Assembly (NCBI GenBank): GCA_964646605.1
Contig: CAZYEX010000053.1
Coordinates: forward strand, 24,295-88,294
Origin: SBAX01 sp964646605
GTDB taxonomy: Bacteria > Planctomycetota > Phycisphaerae > UBA1845
Reading direction: 5' to 3'
DNA length: 64,000 bases
Below, one piece after another: positions 32,361 to 42,223 of this stretch. The notes beneath the pieces were generated by a model that was not told where the DNA came from, searched no databases, and saw nothing but the letters and a program-made list of their open reading frames with translations. The first letter of the stretch is position 1; each line of letters opens with the position of its first letter. The translations under genes and the position numbers were made by a program.

Positions 32361-34844
32361 ATGATTCGATTCCCCTATTGGTTGACGACCTGCATCGCCG
32401 CGGCGGACTCGCGCGAGACCGAGAGCGTGGTCACCGAGTTTCGCAACGTGCCCGAAGGGTGGCTGGGGTTGGGCGGAATGGCCCTGCTGGCGGCGCTGCT
32501 CTGGGGCGTGGTGTGGATGTATCGGCGCGAGGGGCGGATCGGGGCGTCGCCGCGGGTGCGGATGTTCCTGGCCGGCGTTCGATGCACGATCTTCGTGATC
32601 CTGGCCGCGATCCTCTTGGAACCCGTCAGTGTGCGAATTCTCCGCCGTTGGGTGGACTCGTACACCATCGTGCTGGTGGACGACTCCTCGAGCATGGACC
32701 TCGCCGATCGCTACCGCGACGAGGGGGCTGGTCGGCGCGTGCGGACGGTCATCGGCAACGACACACTTCCCATGCCGCGACGGCGAATCGTGGAGAAACT
32801 CTTCGCCGCCGCCGACCGCAAACTGCTCCGCGATCTGACCCAAAACAACCGCGTGAAGCTCTACACCTTCGCGGACGACGCTCGACTCGTCGCCACGCTT
32901 CGCGCGGCGCATGAAACGCCGTCGCCGCAGACCGCGCCCGCGGCCGGCGCAGCCGCTCTGTCGGATCCCGCGGAGTCGCCGCTCGAATTCCCCGCCACGG
33001 GAGCACGAACCAACCTCGAGCGCGCGGTTCGGCGCTCGGTGGAATCGCTGGGCAGCGCCCCGATCGCCGCCGTAATCGCCTTCACCGACGGCGGGATCAA
33101 CGACGGGGCGAGCGCTGAGCAGATCGCCCGCTACGCCCGCGAACGCCGCCTACCCATCCACGTAGTCGGCTTGGGCGATCCCGCTCCGCCCCGTAACGTC
33201 CGCGTGACCGAGGTCCTCGCCCCGGAGAACGTCTTTCAAGCCGATCCCTTCGCCGTGACCGCGACGGTGGGCACGGAAGGGTTGGAAGGGGAGACGGTCC
33301 GCGTCCAGCTCCGCGAACGGCACGCCGACGACTCCGCGGAAGCGCGGATCGTGGACAGCCGGGACGTCTTCGTGGGCTTCAGCGGGGCCGGCGCCACCCT
33401 CACCTTCCAGCGCCGACAGGAGCGTGTGGGACGATACCTCTACACCGTCGAGGCCGCCGCGGTCGCCGACGAATCAGTGGTGGAGGACAATGCCCGCCAG
33501 GCGACGGTGAACATCATCGACGCGCGGACCAAAGTTCTCCTGATCGCCGGCGGACCGAGTTGGGACTACCGCTACGTGACCACTTTGTTGCAGCGCGACG
33601 ATACCATCGAGGTCAGTTGCTGGTTGCAGTCGGCCGACGTCAGCGCCGTCCGCGACGGCGACGCGGTCATCGATCACCTGCCCGCCACGGCCGAGGAACT
33701 GTTCGAGTACGACGTGATCCTTCTCATGGACCCGGACAAGGAGGAGCTCGACGAGGATTGGTGTCGCCTTGTTGACACTTTGGTAAGCGAGCACGGGGGC
33801 GGGTTGCTCCTCGCCGCGGCCCGCCCGCATACGCCGGAGTTCCTGCGGGAACGGGCGCTGAAACCCATTCACGATCTGCTGCCCGTCTCGCTCGACCCGG
33901 AGGCCGATCTGCTGCTCAACCAGATCGGTCACTACCAGACGTCCGCGTCGCCGCTGGACATTCCGGTCTCGGCCTACGCCCACCCCATCCTGCGTTTGTC
34001 GGATGACGCCGTAGCCACCAAGCTCGCCTGGCAAGGCATCGGTGACGTCTACTGGCACCTCCCGGTTCTGCGGGAAAAGCCCGTGGCCACCGTCCTTTTC
34101 CGGCATGGAAATGCACGGATGCGAAACGCCTTCGGCGGGCACGTGCTGGCTGCGGTGCAGTTCGTCGGCGCGGGTCGAACGGGTTTTCTGGGCTTCGACG
34201 GCACCTGGCGATGGCGGCGTTTCGGCGAGCAAGTGTACGACCGTTTCTGGGTGCAAATGGTGCGATATCTTTCCCAGGGAAAGCTGCTGGGCGGCAGCAA
34301 ACGGGCGACGCTGATCGTGGAAAACGAGCATCCGGCGCTGGGCGAAGCCGTCAACGTCAGCGCCCGCTTGCTGGACGCTCGATACGAGCCGATGGTGCGA
34401 ACGGAAGTCGTGGCCCAGTACCGGGTGGACGACCAGAGAGTGGACTTCGTGCTGACCCCCAAGAGCGATCGACCGGGTTGGTATGACGGGCGGTTCGTTC
34501 CCGATCGCGTCGGCGCGTATCGCGTGCGGGTCAGCGCTCCGGGCGGTTCGGGCGGCGCGATCGAGGCCGAGCGCGAGGTCCTGGTGAGCCGGCCGAACCT
34601 CGAACTCGCCCGCCCGCAGATGAACAAGGCGGAGTTGACGCTCCTCGCTGAACAATCGAACGGCGGACGATTCTGGGAGGTGGACGAGGCCGCGAACTTG
34701 CCCGCCGCGATTCCCGATCTTCACGAGGAAGTCCCCGTCCGTTCACGTCCGAAAACGCTTTGGGACAACGGGACGACCCTCTCGCTGTTGGTGATCTTAC
34801 TGGCGATAGAATGGGCGCTGCGGAAATGGAACCGATTGCTCTAG
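32361..34844 (+). CDS. Large membrane protein with VWA and amidotransferase-like domains
   Basis: An 827-residue membrane protein. Two N-terminal helices (about 36-57 and 72-92), then a VWA domain with MIDAS TIVLVDDSSSMDLADR near residue 105-120 and VIAFTDGGINDG. A beta domain follows (RNVRVTEVLAPENVFQADPF), then a class I glutamine amidotransferase-like segment (KVLLIAGGPSWDYRYVTTLL), without an obvious catalytic Cys. A C-terminal helix (LSLLVILLAIEWALRKW) ends the chain. It follows the BatA gene and is probably its partner. There is no clear ribosome-binding site; the leader is occupied by the large hairpin at 32283-32347, which may affect translation. Confidence 0.78.
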   Translation: MIRFPYWLTTCIAAADSRETESVVTEFRNVPEGWLGLGGMALLAALLWGVVWMYRREGRIGASPRVRMFLAGVRCTIFVILAAILLEPVSVRILRRWVDSYTIVLVDDSSSMDLADRYRDEGAGRRVRTVIGNDTLPMPRRRIVEKLFAAADRKLLRDLTQNNRVKLYTFADDARLVATLRAAHETPSPQTAPAAGAAALSDPAESPLEFPATGARTNLERAVRRSVESLGSAPIAAVIAFTDGGINDGASAEQIARYARERRLPIHVVGLGDPAPPRNVRVTEVLAPENVFQADPFAVTATVGTEGLEGETVRVQLRERHADDSAEARIVDSRDVFVGFSGAGATLTFQRRQERVGRYLYTVEAAAVADESVVEDNARQATVNIIDARTKVLLIAGGPSWDYRYVTTLLQRDDTIEVSCWLQSADVSAVRDGDAVIDHLPATAEELFEYDVILLMDPDKEELDEDWCRLVDTLVSEHGGGLLLAAARPHTPEFLRERALKPIHDLLPVSLDPEADLLLNQIGHYQTSASPLDIPVSAYAHPILRLSDDAVATKLAWQGIGDVYWHLPVLREKPVATVLFRHGNARMRNAFGGHVLAAVQFVGAGRTGFLGFDGTWRWRRFGEQVYDRFWVQMVRYLSQGKLLGGSKRATLIVENEHPALGEAVNVSARLLDARYEPMVRTEVVAQYRVDDQRVDFVLTPKSDRPGWYDGRFVPDRVGAYRVRVSAPGGSGGAIEAEREVLVSRPNLELARPQMNKAELTLLAEQSNGGRFWEVDEAANLPAAIPDLHEEVPVRSRPKTLWDNGTTLSLLVILLAIEWALRKWNRLL

Positions 34845-34921
34845 AACCCAGCGCCGTAACGCCGAGCCTCGATCGCGGGCTGACCGACCGCTTGCGGGCC
34901 CTGGTGGCGCGCTTGCGCGGC
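34826..34921 (+). pseudogene. Truncated 5' copy of the DUF4175-like gene
   Basis: An ATG overlapping the end of the VWA gene by 19 bases opens a frame reading SLDRGLTDRLRALVARLRG, matching the start of the intact gene at 38117 (TLDESVAARLRALVARLRG). At DNA level 34889-34920 and 38174-38205 agree at 31 of 32 bases. After that the sequences diverge and the frame no longer resembles the gene. This is the natural position of the third operon gene, so it looks like its original 5' end, cut off by insertion of the next two genes. Confidence 0.6.
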
Positions 34922-35023
34922 GAGCGGGCGTTCGGCGGCGGTTGCCTAATCCGCGGGCGCGTGGTAGGATCGCGTGTTTGCTGGGTGGGGTTCCAAACCG
35001 CCCGGGGTCGCGGAGGGTTGAGC

Positions 35024-36055
35024 ATGACCAGAGGACGAACGATCGTTATCGTCGCCTTGGGACTGCTCATGCTGACGCCCTCCCTCGCCCATGCTCAACG
35101 CATTTACTGGACCGATGGCGGGGTTCCGGGCGTCCATCGGTGCGACCTCGATGGAACCCACATTGAACAAGTCCTCCCCACTGGAACGGGCGGAATTGCG
35201 CTCGACTTGAGCGCAGGCAAGCTGTATTGGGCCGACGAGGGCCCAGCCATCCGCCGGGCCAACCTCGACGGGTCCGACGTCCAGGAGGTGATCACGGACG
35301 AGTATGGAACGCCCTACAGAGTTGCGCTGGACCTGCTGCACGAGAAGGTCTATTGGAACAACGGACTCGGCATCTGGCGCACCGACCTGACCAACCCGGA
35401 CGGATCCGAGATCGAAAACGTGATGTTCGATGCGGTGTCCGGCGGCCCTCCGTTCGTGCTGGACCCGGCTGGCGCAACGATGTACTGGACCGTGGGGGAG
35501 CCATCATTTCAGGCGATCATGAAGGGCGACCTGAACGCGTCCAATCCCCAACAACTGATTACGGAAGGTCTGAATCGCCCCGGGTCGATTGCACTGGATG
35601 AGACGGCCCATAAGCTCTATTTTGGTGATGCTGGCTTTGATGCCGGGATTCGTCGTGCCAACTCCGACGGATCGGGATTGGAGTTGGTCGTGCCGTTTGG
35701 CAAGCACCAAGCGATCGCCCACGAGGTGGCCTTGGACATCCTTCGCGGAAAGCTCTATTGGACGGATCGGCGTCTTTTCAGCATCCACCGCGCCAACTTG
35801 GACGGCTCCGATCCCGAGAGACTCCCCATCGATCTCCCCTATGAACCCAGGTATGTCGCCATTGATGAACGCGTGCCGGGGGACTGTGATTCCAATGGGG
35901 CGATCGAGTCCGCGGATCATTTTCGGTTGGTCAACTGTTTGGGCGGGCCGGGATTGGGCGCAGTCGTGGGCTGCACCTGCGCGGATACTAATGGGGACCA
36001 GGATGTTGATCTCGCTGACTTCGCAGTCCTTCAGCGAGCTTTCCAGGTTCCGTAG
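35024..36055 (+). CDS. Secreted YWTD beta-propeller with dockerin-like tail
   Basis: A 343-residue exported protein. Signal peptide ends in LAHA; GGAGGG precedes the ATG. Six repeats of the LDL-receptor YWTD type form a propeller: RIYWTDGGVPGVHRCDLDG, KLYWADEGPAIRRANLDG, KVYWNNGLGIWRTDL, TMYWTVGEPSFQ, KLYFGDAGFDAGIRRANSDG, KLYWTDRRLFSIHRANLDG. The last 60 residues are a dockerin-like pair of Ca-binding loops (GDCDSNGAIESADHFRLV and ADTNGDQDVDLADFAVLQ). Presumed role: extracellular binding. It interrupts the BatA operon. No cohesin partner is seen in the window. Confidence 0.83.
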   Translation: MTRGRTIVIVALGLLMLTPSLAHAQRIYWTDGGVPGVHRCDLDGTHIEQVLPTGTGGIALDLSAGKLYWADEGPAIRRANLDGSDVQEVITDEYGTPYRVALDLLHEKVYWNNGLGIWRTDLTNPDGSEIENVMFDAVSGGPPFVLDPAGATMYWTVGEPSFQAIMKGDLNASNPQQLITEGLNRPGSIALDETAHKLYFGDAGFDAGIRRANSDGSGLELVVPFGKHQAIAHEVALDILRGKLYWTDRRLFSIHRANLDGSDPERLPIDLPYEPRYVAIDERVPGDCDSNGAIESADHFRLVNCLGGPGLGAVVGCTCADTNGDQDVDLADFAVLQRAFQVP

Positions 36056-36112
36056 CCCGGAACTGGCCAGTACCCTCTCCGGAAACGATGGAACGTGTGC
36101 GGAGGCAAATCG

Positions 36113-38062
36113 ATGAAGCCGAGCAAGTGGTTATCGAAGTGTGTTTTTCTCCTTGCCCCAGCGCTCGCCGGAGTGTCGAGCACCTGGAGGCAAACTCATG
36201 CAGGCGGTCCCACGCTTTCGACGATCGATCTCTGTAGCGTCCTAGGGCCGACGTGCATAAACCTCGCCCAGTCTCTCGTGGGGCCGAACATTGTCATCTC
36301 CAACGTCCAATGTCGAGCCGCCTGCCGGGCGGCAGGGCTGTTCCAAGGCGGCGCCGGCGTCCTTGGCTTTGAGAGCGGGGTCGTCCTCGGGACGGGGAGC
36401 ATCGCGGAGGTTGCCGGACCCAACGACGGGCCTCACCAAACAACCGGAAATGCCTTCCCCGGAGATCCGCGCTTGGACCCGCTGGCGTCAGGATGCGGAG
36501 TCGATTGTCTCACCAGGGACGCGACCATCCTGGAATTCGACTTCCAGTTCGCGCCGGGCTGTCAAGCGCAAGACACGATCTCCTTCCAGTATGTTTTCGC
36601 CTCCGACGAGTACCACGAGTACCTCAACGACCCTCTGGTCGGCACCTACAACGACGTCTTCGCCTTTTTTCTCAACGGGGTCAACATTGCCCGGCTCCCG
36701 GGGACAATAAGCACGCCGGTCTCCATCGGCACCGTCAACTGCGGCTGGGGTGATACTTCACCTTGTGGGCATTGTCCCTTCACCTATCGCGATTGTCCGC
36801 CCTACGGCGGGTCCAACTGTGTTCTGTTGCGTAACAATCAGTTCGATCCGCCGGTGATCGGCACTTGTAACTCGGTCGGGCCCGGAATCGACACCGAAAT
36901 GGACGCCCTGACCATCGTTCTGACCGCAAGCGGTCCCGTGGACACGGCCCCGGGGGCGATCAACCACATCGTCCTGGGCATCGCGGACGTACGCGATCAA
37001 CAGGTCGACTCGAACGTGTTCCTCAAGTCCGCGAGTATCGTCTGTCAACGCCCCACCGGCGCGTGCTGCGACAGCGCGGGCGGAACATGTACCGAGAACG
37101 TACTCGAAGAGGACTGCGCGGGTCAGTGGTACGCGGGGATCGACTGCGCCCATGTTCATCCCCCCTGCAAGGCCCCGCGGATGCTCGTGCTGCTCGATCG
37201 AACGGGGTCGATGAACGCGATTCGTGTGAAGACCGGGAATACCCGTTGCTTCGACGCCTTGCAGCGAGCGAAGGACGATGTGACGGAGTTCTTCACCAAT
37301 CACTCGAACGGGCGCGTGGCGGTGTGGACGTTCAACGGCGCGGAGCCGACCCCGCGCACCAACGGGTTCGTCGATCAGGCCGCGGCGCTGCCGGCCTTGA
37401 ACGACCCGAGTGCGGCCGTCTGCCAGTCGCTGACCCCGTTGGCGGAGTCGATGTGCGAGGCCGCCGACGCCCTGACCGCGCAACTGGCGGATCCGTCCGT
37501 GGGCGACTTGTTCTTGGCGGTCAGCAGCGACGGTCAAGAGAACCACAGCGATGGTGAATGCGCCGGACCCCACTCGACCGCCGGGACAACGAACTGCGGG
37601 CAGTACGACGCCCTTTCGTGGCAGAAAAAGGTGTGCGACAAGTTGATCGGCGCCGCCGTGGTGATGGCCAGATACTGGGGATCGCTGCAATTCACCGAGT
37701 CGAGCGGGATGGACCAGGAGACAGGGCAATTGCAAGGAGGCGCGGTGTCCGATTATGTGTTCTTCCAGAGCCTTGCCGAGGCGAGCGGCGGGCGCTTCGA
37801 CCTCATGGACGATGCGGCCGCCCCGCCCACCGGCGCTTGCTGCGACGATGTCGATCGCTGCCGGGGCGGACTCACGTCCGACGCCTGCGCCGCTATCGGA
37901 GGGGCATACCTTGGCGACGGGACCGACTGCTCCACGGTCCTCTGTAGCCCCAGGCCGGTCGTGATTCCGACCCTGTCGGAATGGGGTGTCATTGCCATGA
38001 CGTTGCTTCTCCTTGTCAGTGGCACCGTGATTCTGGCACGCCAACACACTTTACCGATGTAA
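36113..38062 (+). CDS. Secreted choice-of-anchor/VWA protein with IPTL sorting tail
   Basis: A 649-residue exported protein. GGAGG stands before the ATG at 36113. After the signal peptide comes a choice-of-anchor L type domain (about 40-300: VLGFESGVVLGTGSI, LEFDFQFAPGCQAQDTI, FQYVFASDEYHEYLND, FAFFLNGVNIARLPG). A GACCDSAGGTC Cys module follows, then a VWA domain (MLVLLDRTGSMNAIR, KDDVTEFFTNH, DLFLAVSSDGQEN) and a second GACC module. It ends IPTLSEWGVIAMTLLLLVSG and a short polar tail, the IPTL-CTERM sorting signal. Probably a surface-anchored adhesive protein. It lies with the YWTD gene between the truncated and intact copies of the DUF4175-like gene. Confidence 0.82.
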   Translation: MKPSKWLSKCVFLLAPALAGVSSTWRQTHAGGPTLSTIDLCSVLGPTCINLAQSLVGPNIVISNVQCRAACRAAGLFQGGAGVLGFESGVVLGTGSIAEVAGPNDGPHQTTGNAFPGDPRLDPLASGCGVDCLTRDATILEFDFQFAPGCQAQDTISFQYVFASDEYHEYLNDPLVGTYNDVFAFFLNGVNIARLPGTISTPVSIGTVNCGWGDTSPCGHCPFTYRDCPPYGGSNCVLLRNNQFDPPVIGTCNSVGPGIDTEMDALTIVLTASGPVDTAPGAINHIVLGIADVRDQQVDSNVFLKSASIVCQRPTGACCDSAGGTCTENVLEEDCAGQWYAGIDCAHVHPPCKAPRMLVLLDRTGSMNAIRVKTGNTRCFDALQRAKDDVTEFFTNHSNGRVAVWTFNGAEPTPRTNGFVDQAAALPALNDPSAAVCQSLTPLAESMCEAADALTAQLADPSVGDLFLAVSSDGQENHSDGECAGPHSTAGTTNCGQYDALSWQKKVCDKLIGAAVVMARYWGSLQFTESSGMDQETGQLQGGAVSDYVFFQSLAEASGGRFDLMDDAAAPPTGACCDDVDRCRGGLTSDACAAIGGAYLGDGTDCSTVLCSPRPVVIPTLSEWGVIAMTLLLLVSGTVILARQHTLPM

Positions 38063-38116
38063 CCCATAGAGGGTCGTCTCGATGCGCTTTCAAACCCAAC
38101 CCGAGAGGCGTCGTCC

Positions 38117-40243
38117 ATGAACATGCACCCCACGCTTTTGCATCGGGCCACGCTGGACGAATCCGTGGCGGCACGCTTGCGGGCGCTGGTGGCGCGCTTG
38201 CGCGGATACGTTCTTCTCGAAGGGATCGCTCAGGCGGCGCTGTTCGTCGTGCTTTGTGCGGCGCTGCAATTCGCTTTGGACTACGGCCTGCGCGGATTGC
38301 GCTGGAGCATGCGCGCCGCCCTCCTCGGGGCGGTCGTGGGGGCGACGGGTTGGCTGATCTGGCGGCGCATCATCGCTCCGTTGAGCGTTCGCATGGGGCT
38401 GCCGGAGGCCGCCAATCTGGTGGAGCGACGATTCCCCGAGTTGTCTTCCCTTCTCGTGTCCGCGGTCCGGTTTTCGAGCGGGCAGGTGGGCAATCGACAA
38501 TCGAATTCCCCGGCCCTGATGTCCTCGGTCGTGGCGTCCGCGTCGCGACAGGCCTCGCGCTTAGACTTTCAGACGGTCCTCGATTCGCAACGTGCCCGGC
38601 GGTCGGGCATGACCACCTTCGGCGTCATCGTCCTTTTTACGCTTGCCGCATGGCTCGCTCCACAAATGGTGGGCACCTGGTTCGCTCGCAACGTTCTTCT
38701 GGAAGAGATCGCCTGGCCTCAGAAGACCTGGCTCAAGGTCGACGTCCCGCAAGGCGGGTTGGTGGGGGCGCGGGGCGACGACCTAGTCCTCCAAGCCCAT
38801 GCCGAGGGCGTCCAGCCGCAGGCCGTGGAAATCTTTTTCACCTCCGCCACTGGCGACGAGGGTCGCGAGACCATGGTGACCGTGGGCAGCGAGGGGGCCT
38901 ACCGCTATCGCTACACCTTCAAGGATGCGCAGGAAGATTTTAGGTTCCATCTTGCGGGCGGCGACGACGAAACGGAGGAGTTCGAGGTGCGCTTACGCGA
39001 TCGGCCGCGGGTGGAGCATTCGCAGGTCCGCATCGTGCCGCCTTCGTATACGGGTTTGAGCGAATCGATCCTCGGCGACGGCGAACGCGCGGCGCAGATT
39101 CTCCCCGGCAGCGAGGTGACCTTCGACATTCGCGCCAACAAGCCGATCACGACGGCTTCGTTGATGGTCGGTGCCAAGGTCGCGGTATCGGCCTCAACGG
39201 ACGGCGACCATGTCATCGCGTCCGTGCGACCCTTGGAAACGCAGACCTATCATTTCGCGCTGCTCGATGAGTTCGGCTTGGAAGACCGTCAACCGGCTCG
39301 CTTCGCCCTGCGGGTCATCAAGGACGAACCGCCGCGGGTTCGCATGAAACTTCCCGGCGTCGGCGAGATGATCACGCCGGACGCGGTGCTCCCCATTGAG
39401 ATCGAGTTCAGCGACACGTATGGGTTGGCCTCGGCGGAACTCGCCTTCCAGGTCACCCGCGACGACGCCCGTGAAGGGACCATTTCGTTCGACGGTTTCT
39501 CGCCGAAGCAAACGACTTTTTCCACGTCGGTCCCCTGGCCCGTGAGCGCCGCAACGGTCGCACCGGGCGATCGCCTTACGCTTGTCGCCCGCGCCGCGGA
39601 CTTTGACGACGTGTCCGGCCCCAACACGGGCCAGTCGGCTGAGTTTTCCATGCGCGTCGTCACTCGGGACGAGCTTTTGGCGGAATTGGCCCGTAAGGAA
39701 CAAGAATTCCGCATGGACTTTGAGAGACTCATCGACGCGCAGGAACAGCTTCGTGGCCGCCTCCTTACACTTATCGGACTTTCAACCGGCGACCGATCCA
39801 CTGAATCTTTTTCCTTGGAGGCGTCGAATCTTGAAAGGCGACAAAGGTCGATTGCCGGGTCGGTAGGGGTGGTTCGGCAACAAGTGGAGCAGATTCTGGC
39901 CGAAATGCGTATAAACCAAGTGGCCACCCAGACCGTCGAGGAGCGGGTCGGGGGGGGCATTGCGGAGCCGCTGGGGCGGTTGATCACCCGCGATTTTCCT
40001 CTGGCGGCGGACACGATCCGGCAGTGGTCGCGGGAAGCCCAGGGTGAGGCCGGGGGGCGGGTGGACCCCCAGCAGGCTGCTTTGTTGTCACAAATGCGCG
40101 CCGTGCTGGCCAACATGCTACAATGGGAAGGGTATCAGGAGGCGGTCAACATGCTCCGCGACATCCTTCGCTTGCAGCAGGAATTGCGAACGGAGACGAA
40201 GGATGCAGCGGGCAAGCAAGGGACCGGAGTGTTCGATGATTGA
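38117..40243 (+). CDS. DUF4175-like membrane protein
   Basis: A 708-residue membrane protein of unknown function resembling the DUF4175 family. Hydrophobic segments at about 36-53, 64-82 and 163-182 are followed by a long extracytoplasmic beta-rich region (about 190-530: VRIVPPSYTGLSESIL, PPRVRMKLPGVGEMITPDAVLPIEI) and a C-terminal helical part from about residue 535 (LAELARKEQEFRMDFERLI) with coiled-coil character. Its 3' end overlaps the next gene by 8 bases. Its 5' end is duplicated at 34826-34921. With the upstream BatA and VWA proteins it probably forms one membrane complex; the biochemical role is not known. Confidence 0.7.
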   Translation: MNMHPTLLHRATLDESVAARLRALVARLRGYVLLEGIAQAALFVVLCAALQFALDYGLRGLRWSMRAALLGAVVGATGWLIWRRIIAPLSVRMGLPEAANLVERRFPELSSLLVSAVRFSSGQVGNRQSNSPALMSSVVASASRQASRLDFQTVLDSQRARRSGMTTFGVIVLFTLAAWLAPQMVGTWFARNVLLEEIAWPQKTWLKVDVPQGGLVGARGDDLVLQAHAEGVQPQAVEIFFTSATGDEGRETMVTVGSEGAYRYRYTFKDAQEDFRFHLAGGDDETEEFEVRLRDRPRVEHSQVRIVPPSYTGLSESILGDGERAAQILPGSEVTFDIRANKPITTASLMVGAKVAVSASTDGDHVIASVRPLETQTYHFALLDEFGLEDRQPARFALRVIKDEPPRVRMKLPGVGEMITPDAVLPIEIEFSDTYGLASAELAFQVTRDDAREGTISFDGFSPKQTTFSTSVPWPVSAATVAPGDRLTLVARAADFDDVSGPNTGQSAEFSMRVVTRDELLAELARKEQEFRMDFERLIDAQEQLRGRLLTLIGLSTGDRSTESFSLEASNLERRQRSIAGSVGVVRQQVEQILAEMRINQVATQTVEERVGGGIAEPLGRLITRDFPLAADTIRQWSREAQGEAGGRVDPQQAALLSQMRAVLANMLQWEGYQEAVNMLRDILRLQQELRTETKDAAGKQGTGVFDD

Positions 40244-42200
40244 CCCACGTCCCATCCGCGAGGGCGGAGCGCGCCTGGGCTTGCGCCGTGGGCGGCGGGG
40301 CGCATTCGCACTTCCTTCGCCGGCACGATTGTTGGCGGTTATGGCCATCTCTTTGTGGGGCGGGTTCCTGGCGAACACCGCAACTGCGACCGACACGACC
40401 CCACCGGCTGAATTTCACCCGCTGGCCTCGAAAGAGGAGATGATCCGGGATCGGTTCCAACGGTTCCAGGATCGGATCTTCCGACTGCGCGAGCAGCTTT
40501 CGCAAAGCGAGCCGGAGAATGCCGCACGGTTGGCACGGGCGTTGACCCGCGCCGGCGAGTTGGGACTGGCCGAGAAACTCGAAGAGATCATTCGCCAACT
40601 TCGCGATTCGTCCTCCTTGGATCAGTCGGTGGACGCGCAGGGAAGTTGGATCGAGGACGCCGATCGCCTGCTCAATCTTCTCCTGGAGCAAGACAGCAAC
40701 AACGAAGAGCGGAAACGGGAATTGGAGCGTCTGGAGGCATACCGTCAAAAGCTCGCCGAGATTCTCGCCCAAGAAAAGGGACTGCGTGCGGACTCCGCCG
40801 ACACGGGCGCGGCCGAGCGACTCTCCAAGCAGGTGGACCAAGCCCTTCGCCGCGCCGAGGCGCTGCTCAAGCGGCAGGAGAGTCTGTCTCAATCCACGCA
40901 GAAGCAGGCGGCGTCCGGCGGCGAGTCGTCCCGACCGTTGGGTGACGAGCAACAGACACTTTCGCGCGACGCAGAGGAGCTGGCCAAAGAGTTGGAGCGG
41001 CTCAGTGCCGCACCGTCCGAACAGGCGGCGGAGTCGGGGCCCATGTCGGCGGCGCGGTCGCAGGTGCAGTCCGCAGGGGAATCCACGCAGAGCGCATCCG
41101 GTTCGATGTCCCAGGCAGGGCAGCAGTTGAGCGAAAACAAGCCTCCGGAGGCGAAGGAACCGCAGGAGAAGGCGGAAGAGTCTTTGCGCGAGGCGATCGA
41201 GCGCTTGCAGGAGGCCAAGAAGGAGCTGAGCGCTCCCAAGCAACCCCCGGCGGAAATGGCCGAAAAGCAGCGCGGCGTCGCCCAGCAAACCGGCGGGCTT
41301 TCCGACCAGATGCGTCAAGACGCTTCGTCCGAGCAGGGCGGTCAGCAAGGTCAGCCCAAAGAGGGTCAAAAGGGCGGCGGCAAGAGCGGCGCCAAAACCC
41401 CGGGGCTACAAAACCTCGACCAGGCCGAGCGAGAGATGAACGGGGCCGCGGAATCGCTCGACGCCAACACTCCCCAAGAAGCGACGCCCAAGCAGGACAA
41501 AGCCATCGCCGAGTTGGAACAGGCGCAGCAGGAACTCGAACAAGCCCTCGAACAGCTTCGCAAGGAACAGCGCGAGGAGACGCTCCGCGATCTCGAGGCA
41601 CGGTTTCGCGACATGCTCACCAAGCAGAGGCCCATCAACGAATCGACGCTCGCTCTGGATCGCCTGGGGTCGTCCAACTTCCGTCGCGCCGAGGAGTTGC
41701 AGCTCGCCGATCTCTCGACGGCGCAGCGCGGGCTTTCCGAGCAGGCGGCGACGTGCCTGCACATTCTTGACGAGGAGGGTTCGACGATCGCGTTTCCGCG
41801 GGTGGTGGAACAACTCGCCGAGGACATGGCCGCGTCGGGGGAGCGTCTGGCGGGGCTGGACGTGGCGGCGATCACGCAGGCGATCCAGCAAGAAATCATT
41901 GACACGCTCGAACAGTTGCTCGAGTCGGTCAAGAAAATGCAACAAGAAAATGAACAATCGAATGGGTCGCAGTCGCAGAGCGACAAGGAGCCTCCGCTGC
42001 TGCCGGCCTCGGCGGAGCTCAAACTCCTGCGATCGAGCCAACTTCGAGTCAACACGCGGACGGCCACCATCGCCCAAAGCGCGGCGAGCGGCGTCGAGGA
42101 TGTGCAAAAGGCGGCGCAGGCCTTGCGGAAACTCGCCGCCCGGCAGACCGAGTGTGCGGAAATTGCCAAGCAGATGCGCGATCGAGAACAGGGCCAGTAG
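40236..42200 (+). CDS. Long coiled-coil exported protein of the Bat operon
   Basis: A 654-residue protein almost wholly helical. A signal-like hydrophobic segment (LLAVMAISLWGGFLANTATA, about residues 33-52) suggests export. The rest is Gln/Glu/Ala/Ser-rich with many heptads (LEEIIRQLRDSS, ERKRELERLEAYRQKLAEIL, IAELEQAQQELEQALEQLRKE) and a flexible GGQQGQPKEGQKGGGKSG linker near residue 370. GGAG is 6 bases before the ATG. Similar proteins follow DUF4175 genes in planctomycete Bat operons. A structural or scaffold role in the periplasm is inferred. Confidence 0.72.
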   Translation: MIDPRPIREGGARLGLRRGRRGAFALPSPARLLAVMAISLWGGFLANTATATDTTPPAEFHPLASKEEMIRDRFQRFQDRIFRLREQLSQSEPENAARLARALTRAGELGLAEKLEEIIRQLRDSSSLDQSVDAQGSWIEDADRLLNLLLEQDSNNEERKRELERLEAYRQKLAEILAQEKGLRADSADTGAAERLSKQVDQALRRAEALLKRQESLSQSTQKQAASGGESSRPLGDEQQTLSRDAEELAKELERLSAAPSEQAAESGPMSAARSQVQSAGESTQSASGSMSQAGQQLSENKPPEAKEPQEKAEESLREAIERLQEAKKELSAPKQPPAEMAEKQRGVAQQTGGLSDQMRQDASSEQGGQQGQPKEGQKGGGKSGAKTPGLQNLDQAEREMNGAAESLDANTPQEATPKQDKAIAELEQAQQELEQALEQLRKEQREETLRDLEARFRDMLTKQRPINESTLALDRLGSSNFRRAEELQLADLSTAQRGLSEQAATCLHILDEEGSTIAFPRVVEQLAEDMAASGERLAGLDVAAITQAIQQEIIDTLEQLLESVKKMQQENEQSNGSQSQSDKEPPLLPASAELKLLRSSQLRVNTRTATIAQSAASGVEDVQKAAQALRKLAARQTECAEIAKQMRDREQGQ

Positions 42201-42223
42201 TCGCGCAATGGGGAGGTTGGGCT

